64,000 nucleotides of DNA from Haliclystus octoradiatus (Eukaryota > Cnidaria > Staurozoa > Stauromedusae > Haliclystidae), in NCBI GenBank assembly GCA_916610825.1, contig OU744448.1, positions 27,240,107 through 27,304,106 of the forward strand. Reading direction: 5' to 3'. This document shows positions 47,501 to 60,538 of this stretch, in pieces. Below the pieces are notes generated by a model. That model was not told the origin of the DNA. It did not search any database and saw only the letters and a program-made list of their open reading frames with translations. Made by a program: the position numbers and the translations under genes. Every line of letters begins with the position of its first letter. The first letter of the stretch is position 1.

Positions 47501-50500
47501 ATGCACTAATTGAGGCTGATCACATTGTTTCGTCATTGAAAAATGATTTAGAAATGGAAAAAGGAAGAGCTGATAAAGTGGAAGGCTCGTTAAAGTTACA
47601 CCTTTCTATGGAAGGAAAAGCAGCTAAGAAAGCAGAGTATCTTGATAATAAGGTACAATTTCATTGTTAATCACCCTTGTGGAAAAGTTTACTAAGTTCG
47701 CAAACAGTTAATGAATTTTAGAAACTTTCATGTACTGTTCATACACACCTTATAAACAGTGCGCTATTCATGGACACTTCATGAACATTGAATAGCGCAA
47801 TTTTCATGACATTTTTTCATGAACTGTTTATGGGTTGTTCATTGAAGTTCATGAAAATAAAGCCAATTTTTAACGCTCATGAAATGTTTTCACAGGGGCA
47901 AGAATACATTTTTTTGTCATTTGACAATAAATCCTCTGTAATAACAGTTCATGAAAAGTTGATGAGTAATAGGCCATTTAACGTTCATGAACATATTGTG
48001 AACTGTTTACTAGGTGTTCATGAAAAGTAGGATGAACAGTACCCCTCCAAAACTGTTTATGAACTGTTCATGGACTGTACAAACTTTAATGAACTGTTCA
48101 TGGACAGCTCATGAACTCTAAATGGCTTAATTTTCGTAAACGTTTTCCGCGGATAGTTAACGAAAAATAGGCCATTTAACGTTTATGAACTCTTCTCACA
48201 GGGGTATGGACATAAAGGTAGGATGATTCATTTCTTGAATTTTTTATGGACAAAATCTACCATATTATAAGTGACGACATCTCAAAGGTCAAGAAGTGTA
48301 TGTCACAGGACGTGAATTTAGAATACGTAGAATAATAATTTGAGATCCACAGGTTAATAACAACTCTGAACTTTGTGACTTATTGCGTTGTTTGTCTTTT
48401 TCTATCAGCACAAACAGCTCTGTAATGAATTATGCAAAGTATTTTCGCTTGGATCTCCAAGGGAATCAGCAGCTGTTGAAAGCACTATCATTGAGAAGGT
48501 AAATATTTCATCTGGAGACATTGGTGAATTTGTCATTTTGTAAATTTAGTAAGCCATCTGTAAGCCTTTTTCACCGTGTCGGATCATTATAGGGGGATAT
48601 TCTTATGCTTTTGTCTAAGTTACAGTATTCCATGTGAAAATGTTCATAGGCTTGTGACATGTTTTCATGAAGAGTTCATGAATATTTTCACATCCATGAA
48701 GTATTTGTGACTTTTCATGAACAGTTTGTGAACCCATAAGGAAATTTTCATGAATTATTCATGAACTTGTTATTTTTTTCACATGACCAAGCGTTCCATT
48801 GTAAAAGGCAACAATTGAGAGATGTCTGACAGAAGCTGTGAAAATCATTCTCACCTTCTCCAACCTCAAGGAGTCTGTCAAAAGTATTAGCAGAATTCAA
48901 ATTGTCATTTAAATAAAGCATAATTGTCACGTTTGATTTCTCAGATGGGGAGAGACGTTATAGCACCTATTTAAGAAATCAGTTCAGCAATTGCTGAGAA
49001 TCCACTTAATACCGCATCAATTCTGTTGTATTATTTTTCAAGGTTTCCAGTTTATACCGTGAATATGAAACAATGTGTCAAGATTTGGATCGATTAACTT
49101 TTCAAACAAAGAACAACGACCTTGAAGTTAAAGCTAATCGCGAGACAATTATGCGTTTAGTAAATGATGCAGAAAACAAACAAAATGAATCTTCAAGTTA
49201 CATTGAACAATTAAGAACACTAACATCTGAACGAGAACTCTATAATCATAGAGTTAAAGAAATGAGTTATGAGATAGAAAAACTAAAAGAACAGTTAACA
49301 CAGAGTCAAGATGCATGGACACGTTTACAGAAAGAAAACCATGAAAATAATCAACAGTAAGTTGACCCCTGCGAAAAACAGTTCAGGAGTTCATGAACAG
49401 TTCATGAACGTTAAATGCCCTCAAATTTCATGAACTGTTCATGAACTGTCCATGAGGGTTCATCAACTGTTCATGAACATTTGAGGCCATTTAACGTTCA
49501 TGAACTTTTCAAGAACTGTTCACAAACTCCTGAACTGTTTTTCGCAATAGAGTTCTACCAATTCCTTGGCTCAATTCTAACGGAAGAAAAGTTATATATA
49601 AATGGTCACTTTCCGTGTGAGAACGGTTCATAAAAAGTTCAATAATTTTTCGGCAGGGGCATGAACAGTTCATGAACATGTCAATGATAAACACACCATT
49701 TAAAGATCATGAACAGTTCAACAATTCAAGAAATTTTGCCTCGTGTTGATTTGTCGTTACGTTACTTTCTTTCAACAGGCATTCTGATATGAAACGTGAA
49801 TTCAAATTTATGGAACAACAACAACAGCAAATTCATTCTCAGGTTTGTGAAAAACGGTATAATAGCAATTGCGTTCAGTTTTTATAAATTCCCATTTGAA
49901 AATAGTTTGTTAACATGAAAAAATTCATGAAAAATTGGTTATTTTGTAGCATCCATGAATATTTTATGAATGCAGTTGATGATATGTTTATGAGCATCTT
50001 TCACTCAGACTGAAGCATATTGATTTACACTTCAAATGATACCCTAATATTTGGTTGAGTTAAGTTTGATTGATTGTTTCAAAATATATCGCAGACAACT
50101 TTACCAGGAGTGCTTTACAGTTAAGAGCAGCTGAAGGGGACAGGGGGATACATCCCCTCATGATGAAAAAGGTTTTGACTTTTGAGGAAATTTTTGGTAC
50201 TTTTCAATCATTTTTTCAAGTATTTTAAGCCCTGATTTTAAGTAGCCCCTTTGTTGAGGGGAGATAGTCCCTTGTCGAAGAAATGCTAGTACGACCCCTT
50301 TACACACTCTCAATATGAAAGTTGCTATACCTTAATTGATTAAAGTGCATTATGTTTTATAGTTGAAACGTTTTAAAAATGATCTGATTGTCGTTCTACA
50401 AGACGGAAATTACATCGTCAGTAAAGATGATCAATCTGAGGAATTCATTCTCAACAGCATTAGTAGCATTATGAAAGAAAACGGCGAAGCTAAAGAGGTA

Positions 50501-53500
50501 GATATATTATCACCTATGCGATTGAACATCATCGACTTTTATTTTGATTGTTTATGAACTTGTTAAGGACAGCTTCATGATTACTTAATGATAATTGCGC
50601 CATCTAATTTTATGATTTTTTTCTCACGGGCTAATGAGATTTAGTTTCAAGGTTCCTATGTATGATTGTATTGGAAGATTTGGACAGAATTTATAAGGTA
50701 TTGCGTGAACCTCCCCTGTGAAAACAGTTCAAGAGTTCATGAACTGTTCATGAACGCTAAATGGCCCCAAATTTTCATGAACTAATCATAAACTGTATGT
50801 GAGAGCTCATGAACTGTTAATGGGCAGTTCATGACAATTGGCCCATTTAACGCTCATGAACTGTTCATGAACTGTTCATGAACTCCTGAACTGTTTTTCA
50901 CAGAGGCTATCACTATTGTGGACTGTTCATGTGATTTCATAAGTTCATAAGAAATTGTTTAAGAAAAATTCATGAGTTTGTGAATTTTACAGACTCTTCA
51001 TTTTCATAAGCAGTTCATGAACAGTCGTCACAGGGGATGTTCATGAGCATTGAACGGCCTGTGTTATGAACCATGTCATGGACTTTTAATAAACTTTTGT
51101 GATAAATCACAGCTCAAGTAATTTCTGTTTTTATTCGCAAGTTTTCTACTTTGCACTAATCCCTTCGCAAACTAAAATCGTCTCTGCTTAATTATATTAG
51201 TCAAATATTTTTATAGTAAAAGCCTTACAAGAACTTGATTGTATATAGTAGGACTTAGTAGTAGTAGTAGTATAGACAGTCACATTATAGGAATGTGCCG
51301 TCCCTCTTACGCCTAAAAAATTTGCTACACAAAGACACCACAAATCACGGTCAGACATAGCTGACAAAGAGACTTACTAATAAGACAATTCAAGATACAA
51401 AACATTATGAAAAGATACTACTTTCCCATAGCCCCGTCGAAACATCTCCGTCGGTTGCCAGTGAAGGATGTAATGCAGCGGTTGAGGAGTGAAAGGCATA
51501 CTTCTTTCTTTCGATGTGACCTAAAAAAGACATCTGACGTTGGTGAGCAATAGCAGAGGCAGAAGGGGAAAGTTTCCTAAGTTTAGCAGTGGACAGTAAG
51601 TTTGACCAATGAATTCCTAAAGCATGCCGAAGCGCGGTGTCATAAGCTGAGTCAAGTCGAGTCAATAGAGTGGTTGATAGATCCCACATTTCAGATGCAT
51701 ATATTAGAACAGGTTCTATCGTTTGTCGAAACAGTCATAAGTTAACGTCAGTGTTGACATCAGACGCCCATAATTTATTTAGACCTCTAATGGCTGCCCA
51801 AGCCTGGCCTCTACGTTGGGTTAAGTCATCTGAAGAAGGTGGAAGTACAGAACATAGGTATTTGAACGGATCCACACGTTCTATGTCATCATTTGATGTA
51901 TCAAGGTGTGCCTGCTTTATGCCTAAAGCAATAAATTTCGTCTTAGTCGTGTTAATTGTCAAGTCTACCGTGTTACCAACCCGTTCAACTTGTTAAATTC
52001 GTTAAGATAGCAATATCGTCAACGAATGAGAGGTCCGATACGCTGCGCTCTGGATGACGTGAAGACCTACGACGATCAAGGATAAAACGGGAAGAGTCAG
52101 GGCATGAAATCCGAAAAACATAATCAATAAATAGAGTAAATAAAAAAGGGGACAATATGTCACCCTGTAGTACGCTACAAGCTGTCTGGAAATCATCAGT
52201 ATCACCATAGTGAGGTCTTGAGGATTGTATTTAAAAATGTAATCAGACCCTAAGATACCCCTTAAACTACGATGTTTTCCTGGCTGGGAAATTTTAGGGC
52301 GATGTGTTCGATATTATTCTGAGATTTTGAGTATTCCTTAGTTATGTAAGTTCAATATTTACTTTCAGATGATTCAGCGCTAAAAACATTTTATCACAAA
52401 ATCGAAATATCGCAATTCCAATGCATTTTTCATTGTTCATAGCCACTTTCCCTGTCTACACAGTTCATGAAAAGGTTAATAAAAACAGGCCATTTTAACA
52501 TCCATAAACATTTCATAAGCTATCTGTGAACTATTCATAAACTTTTCATGAACGTTTGATGAACTTACCACAGTTCATAAATGTTCGTTAAGTTCATTAG
52601 GTCAGGGAATTTTTTTGCCAATTGAAATTTTACTGGAGATTGTCGTATGTCTGATTACTTGACACAGTCCACGCCCTAGAATGCACGAAGAAGGCCATTC
52701 TTCTAGACAAAAATGTGAAAAGTTTGTTGGGTTAATGACATGAACTGTTTATGAATAGTTCATGAACTTTATTAACACTCATGAAATTTGCAAGAAAACC
52801 TTATGAACAGTTCATGAATTGTTCATGAATATTAAATGGCTTGTTTTTCATGGAAATTTTCATTAAAACTTCATCGAAATTGTGTCATTCATACTAAATT
52901 TTTAATATCAAAAAGCGTTAAAATAATTTTTGAAATATTTGTCTAGAATGATGAAAGAATGCAAGCTCGTATCCATAACTTAGCTGACGAACTAAATAAC
53001 CAAAGAACAGCACAGAAAATAACAATTCAAAGAGCGGATGAAGTTGAATCACAATGGGGGCAGTTGAATGGCCGTATCAAAGGCTTGGAAGGGGATCTTT
53101 TAGCGTCAGATTTAGAAAGAGACAAACTAAAAGAAGAACGCAAACGGGTAATTAATTATTATTATTTACTGCCTTTGCTTTTTCTTGATGTCGGATAATA
53201 GGATTACAGTTCACAGAAAAGATCAATTCTAAAAGTATAATTTGTTTCTTGTGCTTGTTATACTGTTATGCCGAAATGCTGATATTCAAATTGACTTGCT
53301 CGAGTCCCACTTTTTTTTCTGCCTCATTTCGGATTGACAGTTTCACTCATAGACATATCTATTATGGGTTTCACTTCCCAATCCTTGAAGATCAACATAA
53401 CACGGAAATGAGACTTGAGCAAGTCAAATATTCAAACAGCAAGGGCATTTCAAGAAAATCAATTTGGATTTGAAGGCCATGAACATGAGGAGGATTATCA

Positions 53501-56500
53501 TGATCACTCTAGTAAATGGATTATTCTCTCAAGCAACTAATAATTATTTGTGTTTGCAGCCTAAACAAGGGAATTGATAAACAATTCTCCTCTCATGTGT
53601 GTCAGAATTCGCCAATGGAGATTTACTATTAATACATATATGTTAAAACTTGATTGACGTAGAAAGAGGGTGATTACATATCACAGTGACTATTTACATG
53701 TAAGGAAAGACGTGATTCAGCGGCAATTACAATGTATAAATACAACACACACATGCGAACTATACTTGCATTGTAATTCAGTTATAAGTTTTGTACCTTA
53801 AAGTTATCCTTATAGTTATACGACAAATAAAAATAGGGGTCCGAGTCCGAATAATAGATGTGCTGGCATGCCAGGGTCATTTTCTTGGAAGGTTTACAAG
53901 AGCAACGCGACAAATAATGTGAAGCACTTCTCTGGAATGATTATTATTATTTGCCGTAAATCAAAAAATAAATACAGTACCGTTTAGACGGATAATCTTT
54001 TTTGCATCGACCTCTCGACTTCTATTGCCGTAATTTCAATTTTCATTTGATGCCATCCATCTTTTTGAACAAATTGCTTTATAATCATTTAGATGAATTT
54101 CCAAAAAACCCGAAAGTCCAACTTTGTTGTTTGGATTTTGATCGATTTTGTCAAGCCAGAAAAGATCGCTTTCCCGTGCAGTTTAACGGATTGTTGAAAG
54201 TGAACGTAATCGGTGTTAACTGCATTCTGTCTTGACTGATTGATCGATCGGCCACAAAATCATTTTTTCATGATGAGACCAAAAAATGGAAATTGTTCTT
54301 TAGGAATGTAACTCCTGTGAGAATAGGTCATTGACATTAAAGGCATGAAATTGACCAGCAGCCTTTCCGCTCGGTATTCGAAATGTTGCGTGATGCACTG
54401 ATTCACAACACTACTTGTGGCTCTCCTACTTTTCAACTTTGAGCTCGCAAAGAGTGATGGTTAATTGCAGGCCTTTAAACGATCAAATCTTCATTAACAG
54501 CTCATAAAAGATTCACGAAAAACAGGCTCTTATAACATTCATAAACTGTTAAATCTTTATCCTACATGAACTGTCTTCTCAATTCTTAAACTTCAATTAT
54601 TGTAAAATCAAATTTATCTTTTCGATGTGTAAATCTCTATACAAATAAAAGAAACATATTACTTTATGGTTTGATTCGCATGTACGGCTTTTATACGGTA
54701 CGCACTCATCTTTATTGAAGTAATCTCTACATTTATAACTCATTGCAAGATATGAAATTCAATGTTTATTTGACATCTTTAGTATCTCATATTTTTGGAC
54801 AATTTGGCTGTCAGTATGAAATTAGATGAAATTGCCAATGGTTCTGGTTTTGATGTTTCTGCGCAGGCGTTAATAGCACGTGCTGAACAATTAACCAATC
54901 AACAGGTGAGGATGAACGATAAAAGAAATGAATGTTGATTTCTTTTTTCTTATTTTTTCTCTTGAATTAAGTAATACCTGAATTTAACTTCCTTATGCGG
55001 ATCATCGTTTTGAGAAATAAAAACATCATGTAATTAGTTATATTCCCCATATAAATGATATAAATTTGTTCCTTCTCTGCTCCTGCCTGAAATGATTCAT
55101 GATACACTCTTTTCTGTTTATCAACATAGCTTATAACAACATAGAGCCTCAAATTTGAGCAAAATCAAGCAAAATTATTTGAGTTTAACCATTAATGAAT
55201 AATTTATACAAATTCAGGCTCAACTTAATTTTACGTGTTCTTATAAAAGAGAGTGTAAATCGTAACTGGTGCGAAATAATGTCTCTTCTCTCGTCGCTGA
55301 TCCATAGAATGAAGAGAGCATAATTCATGGACGTGTAGAATCGCAGAGCCTTGCTTGTGGTATCACTTTGAACACTCGAAAAACAAATTCACATCTTCAA
55401 GCGCCCATGAATTATCCTGTTTATTGTATAACAAAATTACCAAAAGTGGTATGTTGAAATCCCTTAGATAGATATCAAAGATTAGTAAAATCAAAGTAAA
55501 ATCATCAATGTTGCAGTTCAATTGTAGCTTCTTCGAAGTGTTTATAACGTATGTCATGGCAACAAATGGGCTGGCGACAATGTTCTCGCAACAAAAAGAG
55601 TTCATTGATTGGTTTAAAAGTAATATTTTATATTTACAGTGAAAATAACAACTTTTCGCAATACAGCTTTTCCGAGTGGCGGGACACCCTGCATGTATAC
55701 CACTGAAATTATATAACTTAAAGTTTCATATTTTCTGTTTTGTTGTTTAGACTGAATCATTACAAAACCGCTCGAGTACAATATACAATCTGCAACGTAA
55801 GCTCAAGGCAATGAAACAAAATCAAGAAAGTAGAGAATTACATTTAAATTTATTACAAAGAAAAGTTGATCAGTTAGAATCCGCTGCTAGAGAAAGACAA
55901 TCACAGGATACTGATATTGAAAATGTTCTTGATAAAAATAGAAAAATGAAAAAGTTTTGTGATAAATTGCAAAATGATTTGAAGCAATATAAGATGTTGG
56001 CAAATGAAAGAAAAATTGTATCAGAATCAAGTGATGAGCTAAAGGTAAATGGTTGTGTGTGTTTTTATTGATGCTTTCATCTTCAATTATTCATAGTTGT
56101 GCAGCATGCCTCCCTTAACCATGTTTATTGTGGTCAACATTGTTTTAAAAAAGTCCTTATTAGATGTCTTCCATTTAACATCTTTTAAACAAGAAATCAA
56201 TTGCAACAGTTTAATATTTTTGTTTTGAACAACGTTTCGATTGGAATAATTATATTACCACTTTCAAGTTAAATTTTATATCTTTTAAGAATTGAAAATG
56301 ACCGTAAGTAGTACGAACCGAAACGTTGTTCAATATAAAAATATCAATATGTTGTAAGTGACTTTTTGTTTAAAAAGTCGTTATGGTTGTTTAAAAAGCA
56401 TTGGACTTCTTAGTGTATTCGTTCGTGTTCGATTGAATTATGGACATTGATAGTGTTTTGAAATTTCTTAATTTTGATCAATGCTGCGAGACAGTATCAT

Positions 56501-57528
56501 CATCATCATCATCATTTCCAGAACCTATTCAGAAATCATTCAGTAGCATAACACTTAACATGCTCCGAATTTGAATTTGAATACGACGAAGATTGTGATG
56601 CTTATTTGAAATTTTCGTAATTTTTATGCAAGATATTTCATTGATTTTGTTTCAAACTTGACTATTTTCTAATTTGCTATTTTCTCTGTTGTATCAGAAC
56701 AAGGTTTTGGAGCAGAGACAGTTGATTGAAGATTTAGAAGGAATGATCAATAGATTATCAAAGAATAAAACAAAAAAATCAAAACAACTAGCTGCCGTTC
56801 AACATGAACTTGAGAAAACAGAAGGTGAAGTTTCTAGAAATGAAACAAAATTAGCAGAAAGCCTACATCAATTATCAAGTGAATTACAATCAACAAAATC
56901 GTCGTTGATGGATACTAAAACACGAGAAAGACAGGTAAATGACAACCCTTGTACGATTTGTTTATGAATATTAACTTGCATGGAATAGGCGATGAAAATA
57001 GACCACTCATTGACTATAGTAGAGGCAAATTCATCACAGGGAACTCCCTAATAGAACAGAAAGTTAATCCTTGCTGAATATGGCTCGGCTCAATTTTAGA
57101 GAACATTTTTAGAACTTTTTCAAATCGATGCAATGAAAAGTTAATCCAGCAGTGTTTCCGTCTACGGTGGGGAGCTACAAGTAGCCATGTTTGAGTAGAG
57201 GGGAAACATGAGATGTCCACTAACTCGTTTATATTTTGTTTGTTTGTTAACACTGTAGCTTGTTGATTTCCGAGATGTTGTTGCTAAAGTTATTGGTCTT
57301 GATGTTAAGAGTCTCTCAGTACCAGACTTCGAAATTATATCAAGACTAGAAAAGATTGTGCAATCCCATCATGCTCGAGCCATTGTCAATGCACGTGGTA
57401 ATTATCAAGATAAATCACAATCGAGACATCAATATTCGGATTATACAAAAGAGGGCATAAAAGATGCTCCAATAAGGGCATCGTCACCAAGGAGACCAAA
57501 AAGTGCCCATTTAACTGCATCGTCATAA
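41534..57528 (+). CDS. CCDC170: CCDC170-like coiled-coil protein, complete, 14 exons
   Basis: Exons: 41534-41776, 45317-45418, 46154-46237, 46650-46706, 47395-47652, 48409-48498, 49043-49356, 49779-49842, 50363-50497, 52947-53147, 54783-54905, 55751-56044, 56698-56934, 57259-57528. All have GT-AG borders and join in frame to 823 codons plus TAA. All introns are phase 0 except the one after exon 7 (phase 2). The product is almost wholly coiled coil after a polar N-terminus. I recognise CCDC170 from the GFDVSAQALIARAEQL exon, the NLQRKLKAMKQNQESRELHL region and the C-terminal block VDFRDVVAKVIGLDVKSL...VPDFEIISRLEKIVQSHH. Vertebrate CCDC170 is about 715 residues and has been tied to Golgi-linked microtubules and ciliary doublets. 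This copy is longer. The exon 3 donor, GTGATA, is weak. Intron repeats are described separately. Confidence 0.92.
42460..42896. mobile_element. 437-bp hAT MITE in CCDC170 intron 1
   Basis: Flanked by a perfect 8-bp duplication CTGTGAAT (42452-42459 and 42897-42904). The ends CAAAGGTGAACAGAGTCAGA and (inverted) CAGAGGTGTACAGGAGCCAG are similar. The interior is rich in GACTCCGGCTCC-like words. No transposase. Confidence 0.88.
45559..45690 (+). mobile_element. tRNA-derived SINE fragment
   Basis: A-box-like TGGTGTATGG (45563-45572) and B box GGTTCAATTCC (45603-45613) at pol III spacing, followed by CATCAGGAAGGTCATCC, a motif seen in tRNA-derived SINEs that use RTE-type LINEs, and a short A-rich end. 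No good tRNA cloverleaf or anticodon, so not a functional tRNA. It lies in CCDC170 intron 2. Confidence 0.5.
49366..49549. mobile_element. Full-length GTTCATGAAC-family hairpin element (copy 1)
   Basis: Starts CCCCTGCGAAAAACAGTTCA and ends TGAACTGTTTTTCGCAATAG. The halves are near-perfect inverted copies built from TTCATGAAC and AACGTTAAATG units. It begins only ten bases after the exon 7 donor of CCDC170. A target duplication is not clear. Confidence 0.75.
50711..50906. mobile_element. Full-length GTTCATGAAC-family hairpin element (copy 2)
   Basis: Starts CTCCCCTGTGAAAACAGTTC and ends GAACTGTTTTTCACAGAGG, with the same internal symmetry as copy 1. It lies in the intron after CCDC170 exon 9. 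Confidence 0.75.
51250..52220 (-). mobile_element. 5'-truncated RTE-like (or R2-like) LINE fragment
   Basis: On the minus strand, pieces in different frames give an RT block like VLQGDILSPFLFTLFIDY (about 52120-52190), FVDDIAIL (about 52010), KTKFIALG (about 51940) and a C-terminal region (about 51405-51960) with LRHALGIHW and SFLGHIERK. This C-terminal pattern is typical of RTE-group LINEs. The catalytic box reads FVDD. A (TAC)n tail marks the 3' end at about 51250-51275. There are several frameshifts. It is 5'-truncated and inactive, in the CCDC170 intron after exon 9. Confidence 0.75.
55365..55725. repeat. Dispersed repeat, third copy of the 34.7-35.3 kb family
   Basis: Shares TTTGAACACT.GAAAAA.AAATTCA.ATCT, GCCCATGA.TTAT and CAACTTTT...TACGGCTTTT-like segments, in the same order as 34725-35280. 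It lies in the intron just before CCDC170 exon 12. Confidence 0.5.
56200..56365. repeat. Inverted-repeat (MITE-like) segment
   Basis: Left AATATTTTTGTTTTGAACAA then CGTTTCG, and right CGAAACGTTGTTCAATATAA, are inverted copies about 120 bp apart. The outer sequence also shows inverted AAAAAGTC words. It lies between CCDC170 exons 12 and 13. Confidence 0.5.
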
Positions 57529-60500
57529 ACCTTATCTTTGTTTATCAATATTAATTGTATACACATTATTTCAAATGACTAAAGCAAGTTTATATACCAA
57601 GATATTCTATACCAGCTATCAGGAAATATTATTATTAGAATTCCTTTGTGGAGTAATGTCTATCTCTGATATTTATGTATGAATCAATGTAATGGAAAAA
57701 CATCGCATCTTAAAGTACTTATTCTGGATTGATGTTCTTGATAACTGACTTATGGTTGGCTTTTAACATATATTTTACCGTGTACATATTTATATATATT
57801 TATTTATATATAGGCTGTACGTTTGACCATTATGTTAGCTGCTTGCTACGTAAACATATGGAGCTTCTATTGTATAACATATGAGTGCATTTTGAAATGC
57901 TGTAATTTGAATTTCTCAAGCAAGAAATTTTAAGACATATACATAAAATATATTAATATATTACCATGATATATTACCATAATTCCGTCTAATTCCTCTT
58001 TGTACTTATAATTGTTCAAGTTGTTTAACAAGGTCATTAACAATGTTATGCCAAGGACGCTCTCGCCGTACTATAACACGACATCCCACAAGCATTGTCT
58101 GCATGACAACAAATGGTTTATCTTCGGGGAGGCCTTGAACATCTCAAATGTTTTCTACAGAATTTCTTGTTCAAGTTTGGTCTATAAATGATAATAATAT
58201 CGATTTTTCTCTGATATTGTTCTACCCTTTTCGGATCTGGGATCCGAGCATTTCCACTTTTGTCGGACCCTGTCCACAGGGCAATATATAACGACCTTTT
58301 AGAAGTGATGCTGACTTTTGAGTGTCGCTCATATATTTCTGTTCATAGATTTTAAAAAAAATCAGGTTACTAACATTAAAAGGACGATTTAAATATATTT
58401 TTTAAAGTAGTCGAACAGTTGTGAACTAATTGTGATCTGAATTTCCATTGCTCTTATAGAATGAGTCTACCCAGTGTCCTCCACTCGTTTTGTTCTGATT
58501 GCTCAAGCAGAACTTGGTCTCGTTTGCATTCAAAGGCTGGTAGGCTCAGTAGTTTTCACGTTCTAGCCACTGATCTATATAATAACACATTGAAGTAATT
58601 GTGTGGGCAAAAGATCAACTTGAGTGCTCAATGCTAAAAGCGTCAATTCGATAGCGTAGATTCAATAAACCGTCTGAAGAGCGTCTTTACGCAAACTCAG
58701 ACAGAGTAACGGAGTAAACTCGTGATCTTTGATCTACTACTAATAACATATTATATATAAATCATTGGTTCTAACAGATTACGTCGGCTACTTAAAAACG
58801 TCAACGAAAGATATGCATGCAGAATGACAAAATAACAACTTTAAAATATCCTTTGCTTATGCACTCTTTTACAGCATTATCAAACATTTACAGCAACAAC
58901 ATCACAAATCTAAACAGATATTTTGAGTCGTATTATATGATAGATTATTGTTCATTTTTGGGAAGATCTTTTAATTCCCACGTGAGTGTTCATACTCTGC
59001 ATTATTTGGATTTAATTGATTGGCGTGATTGTCTGCAGCGGCTGCATCTCCTTGAAACGTTCCTATGATATAGATTCAGACAAAAGCAAAACTGAATTGG
59101 TTATAAGGCTAAAGCGAAAGTTTATACGTATGAATAAATTTTGTGTTAAATGAATTTGCAATCGGATTTTTTTTAAACGTCCCTTGCAGGTAAAACAACA
59201 ATATTTGCACAAATTATCTTTTATAGCTTTGAAAAACCATAAATGCCAGGGTAGATGCCTGTGTATACAATTTGGAATTTGATCAATGAAAGAAATAGCC
59301 GTGAACTAAATTATATACACTGTAGCAGGAATAATTATAACTGAGAAATGCATATACTTCAGCTACATATCATTGGAAATTTTTGTTATTGGAATTACAT
59401 GGGTTGGCAATTGGCATGATTATCTCTTGCTGCTTTATCCAATTTTAAAAGCTGAAATACAAACGCTAGATAATTCATATGTGTAATTAAGCATACGTTA
59501 TCATATGATATAGACATACTTATAACAATGATAAGATAGTGTTCTACGCAGACATTCTCGACAGAGAATTATGAATCAGATTTAAAAATGTATACCACGA
59601 ATAAAGACAATAATTAAAGCTCTTAACACTCAATTATTGGTACCAATAATTAGCCATAATTTTCTGTCGTTTGATAAATTTAAAATTGAATAAAGCTACT
59701 TTATAATGATTGTTAAGAACTGAACTCAAATATCAAATAACAATGCAGTAGCAGTGTATATTGGTTTCATTGCATTAGCAATAATTGTCTATCGTTTCTT
59801 AATCTAATCAGTACTAAGTTTCTTACGAATGAATTATGGTTGATTTAGCCAAAAGGTGATAGGTGATTGGTTTGGAGGCTCTTTCGTGCTTTAATTTTAA
59901 ACTCCATAATAAGAAACTAAATTAAGAGCGTGACAGAGGTTAAGTCAATTATATTACGAATTGCCATTATTCATCTGGACTTCGACAAGAAACTGTTTAG
60001 CCAATGCCAGACATGTCAAGTTTGTAACAAATAATTCTAGCGTGAGTTTGAATTGTTATTTTAAGCCTTAAGATATTATTATTATTTTAATTAAGAACAC
60101 AATCACTCGCCGCACTTTTTGCCATAACGATCTGAAAAACACGGTGCTGTCAATCTCGTTCTAGACCACTGTTCGACTAATAAAATTGCTCGATTTTCAC
60201 GTTGACGTGATGGTCGATGACTAAAGATGCCTATGGCTTAGGCAGTGGCTTATAGGTATATATGATATGCATTCATCATACAGTCCCATGTTTACAGGAT
60301 TTTTGAGATTGACTGACATGATGCTGACATGTCTACGACTATAGAGAAAAAAATTATCACTTAATATCATTGGTGATGCGTCAATAAATCATAGATCTAT
60401 TACTCTAATAAATTAATTACCTTCAAGAAAGCTGAACTTCACAATATTAATTGGACCTTCAGCTCTTGTGGTTGAATTTGGTAAGACAGTATCAGAGATT
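57529..60500. other. Gene-poor region downstream of CCDC170
   Basis: AT-rich 3' flank and intergenic DNA. The frame 58817-59068 (83 codons) has no domain. No RNA gene or repeat arm is supported. Confidence 0.4.
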
Positions 60501-60504
60501 TGAC

Positions 60505-60538
60505 CATAGATTATAGAATACCGTATTCTATAATCTAT
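60505..60538. mobile_element. 34-bp palindromic transposon relic with 8-bp TSD
   Basis: An almost perfect palindrome (arm CATAGATTATAGAATAC, one central base) flanked by GATTTGAC on both sides (60497-60504 and 60539-60546). Its layout is that of the 30-bp hAT relic at 13838 but with unrelated arms. It probably retains only the two terminal repeats of a hAT-like MITE. Confidence 0.65.

Larger units (their letters stand above)
43571..54580. repeat. Swarm of GTTCATGAAC palindrome-family repeats in CCDC170 introns
   Basis: Full and partial copies occur at about 43571-43720, 44060-44190, 44915-45075, 45693-46035, 47690-47900, 47945-48200, 48640-48770, 49366-49549, 49620-49730, 50711-50906, 50930-51075, 52455-52590, 52735-52870 and 54480-54570. 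A full copy opens CCCCTGYGAAAAACAGTTCA and closes with its inverse TGAACTGTTTTTCRCAGGGG. Between the ends, TTCATGAAC and GTTAAATGG / CCATTTAACG units repeat symmetrically, so each copy is a giant hairpin. No transposase is seen. A MITE or foldback family is likely. None was found in exons. Confidence 0.8.

Noticed and set aside
51670-51996. 108-codon plus-strand frame
   Set aside because: Antisense shadow of the reversed LINE C-terminal region.
54002-54235. 77-codon frame in a CCDC170 intron
   Set aside because: No domain and no acceptor/donor pair in frame with the neighbouring exons.
58817-59068. 83-codon open frame
   Set aside because: No domain, no splice context, AT-rich composition. 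Likely chance.
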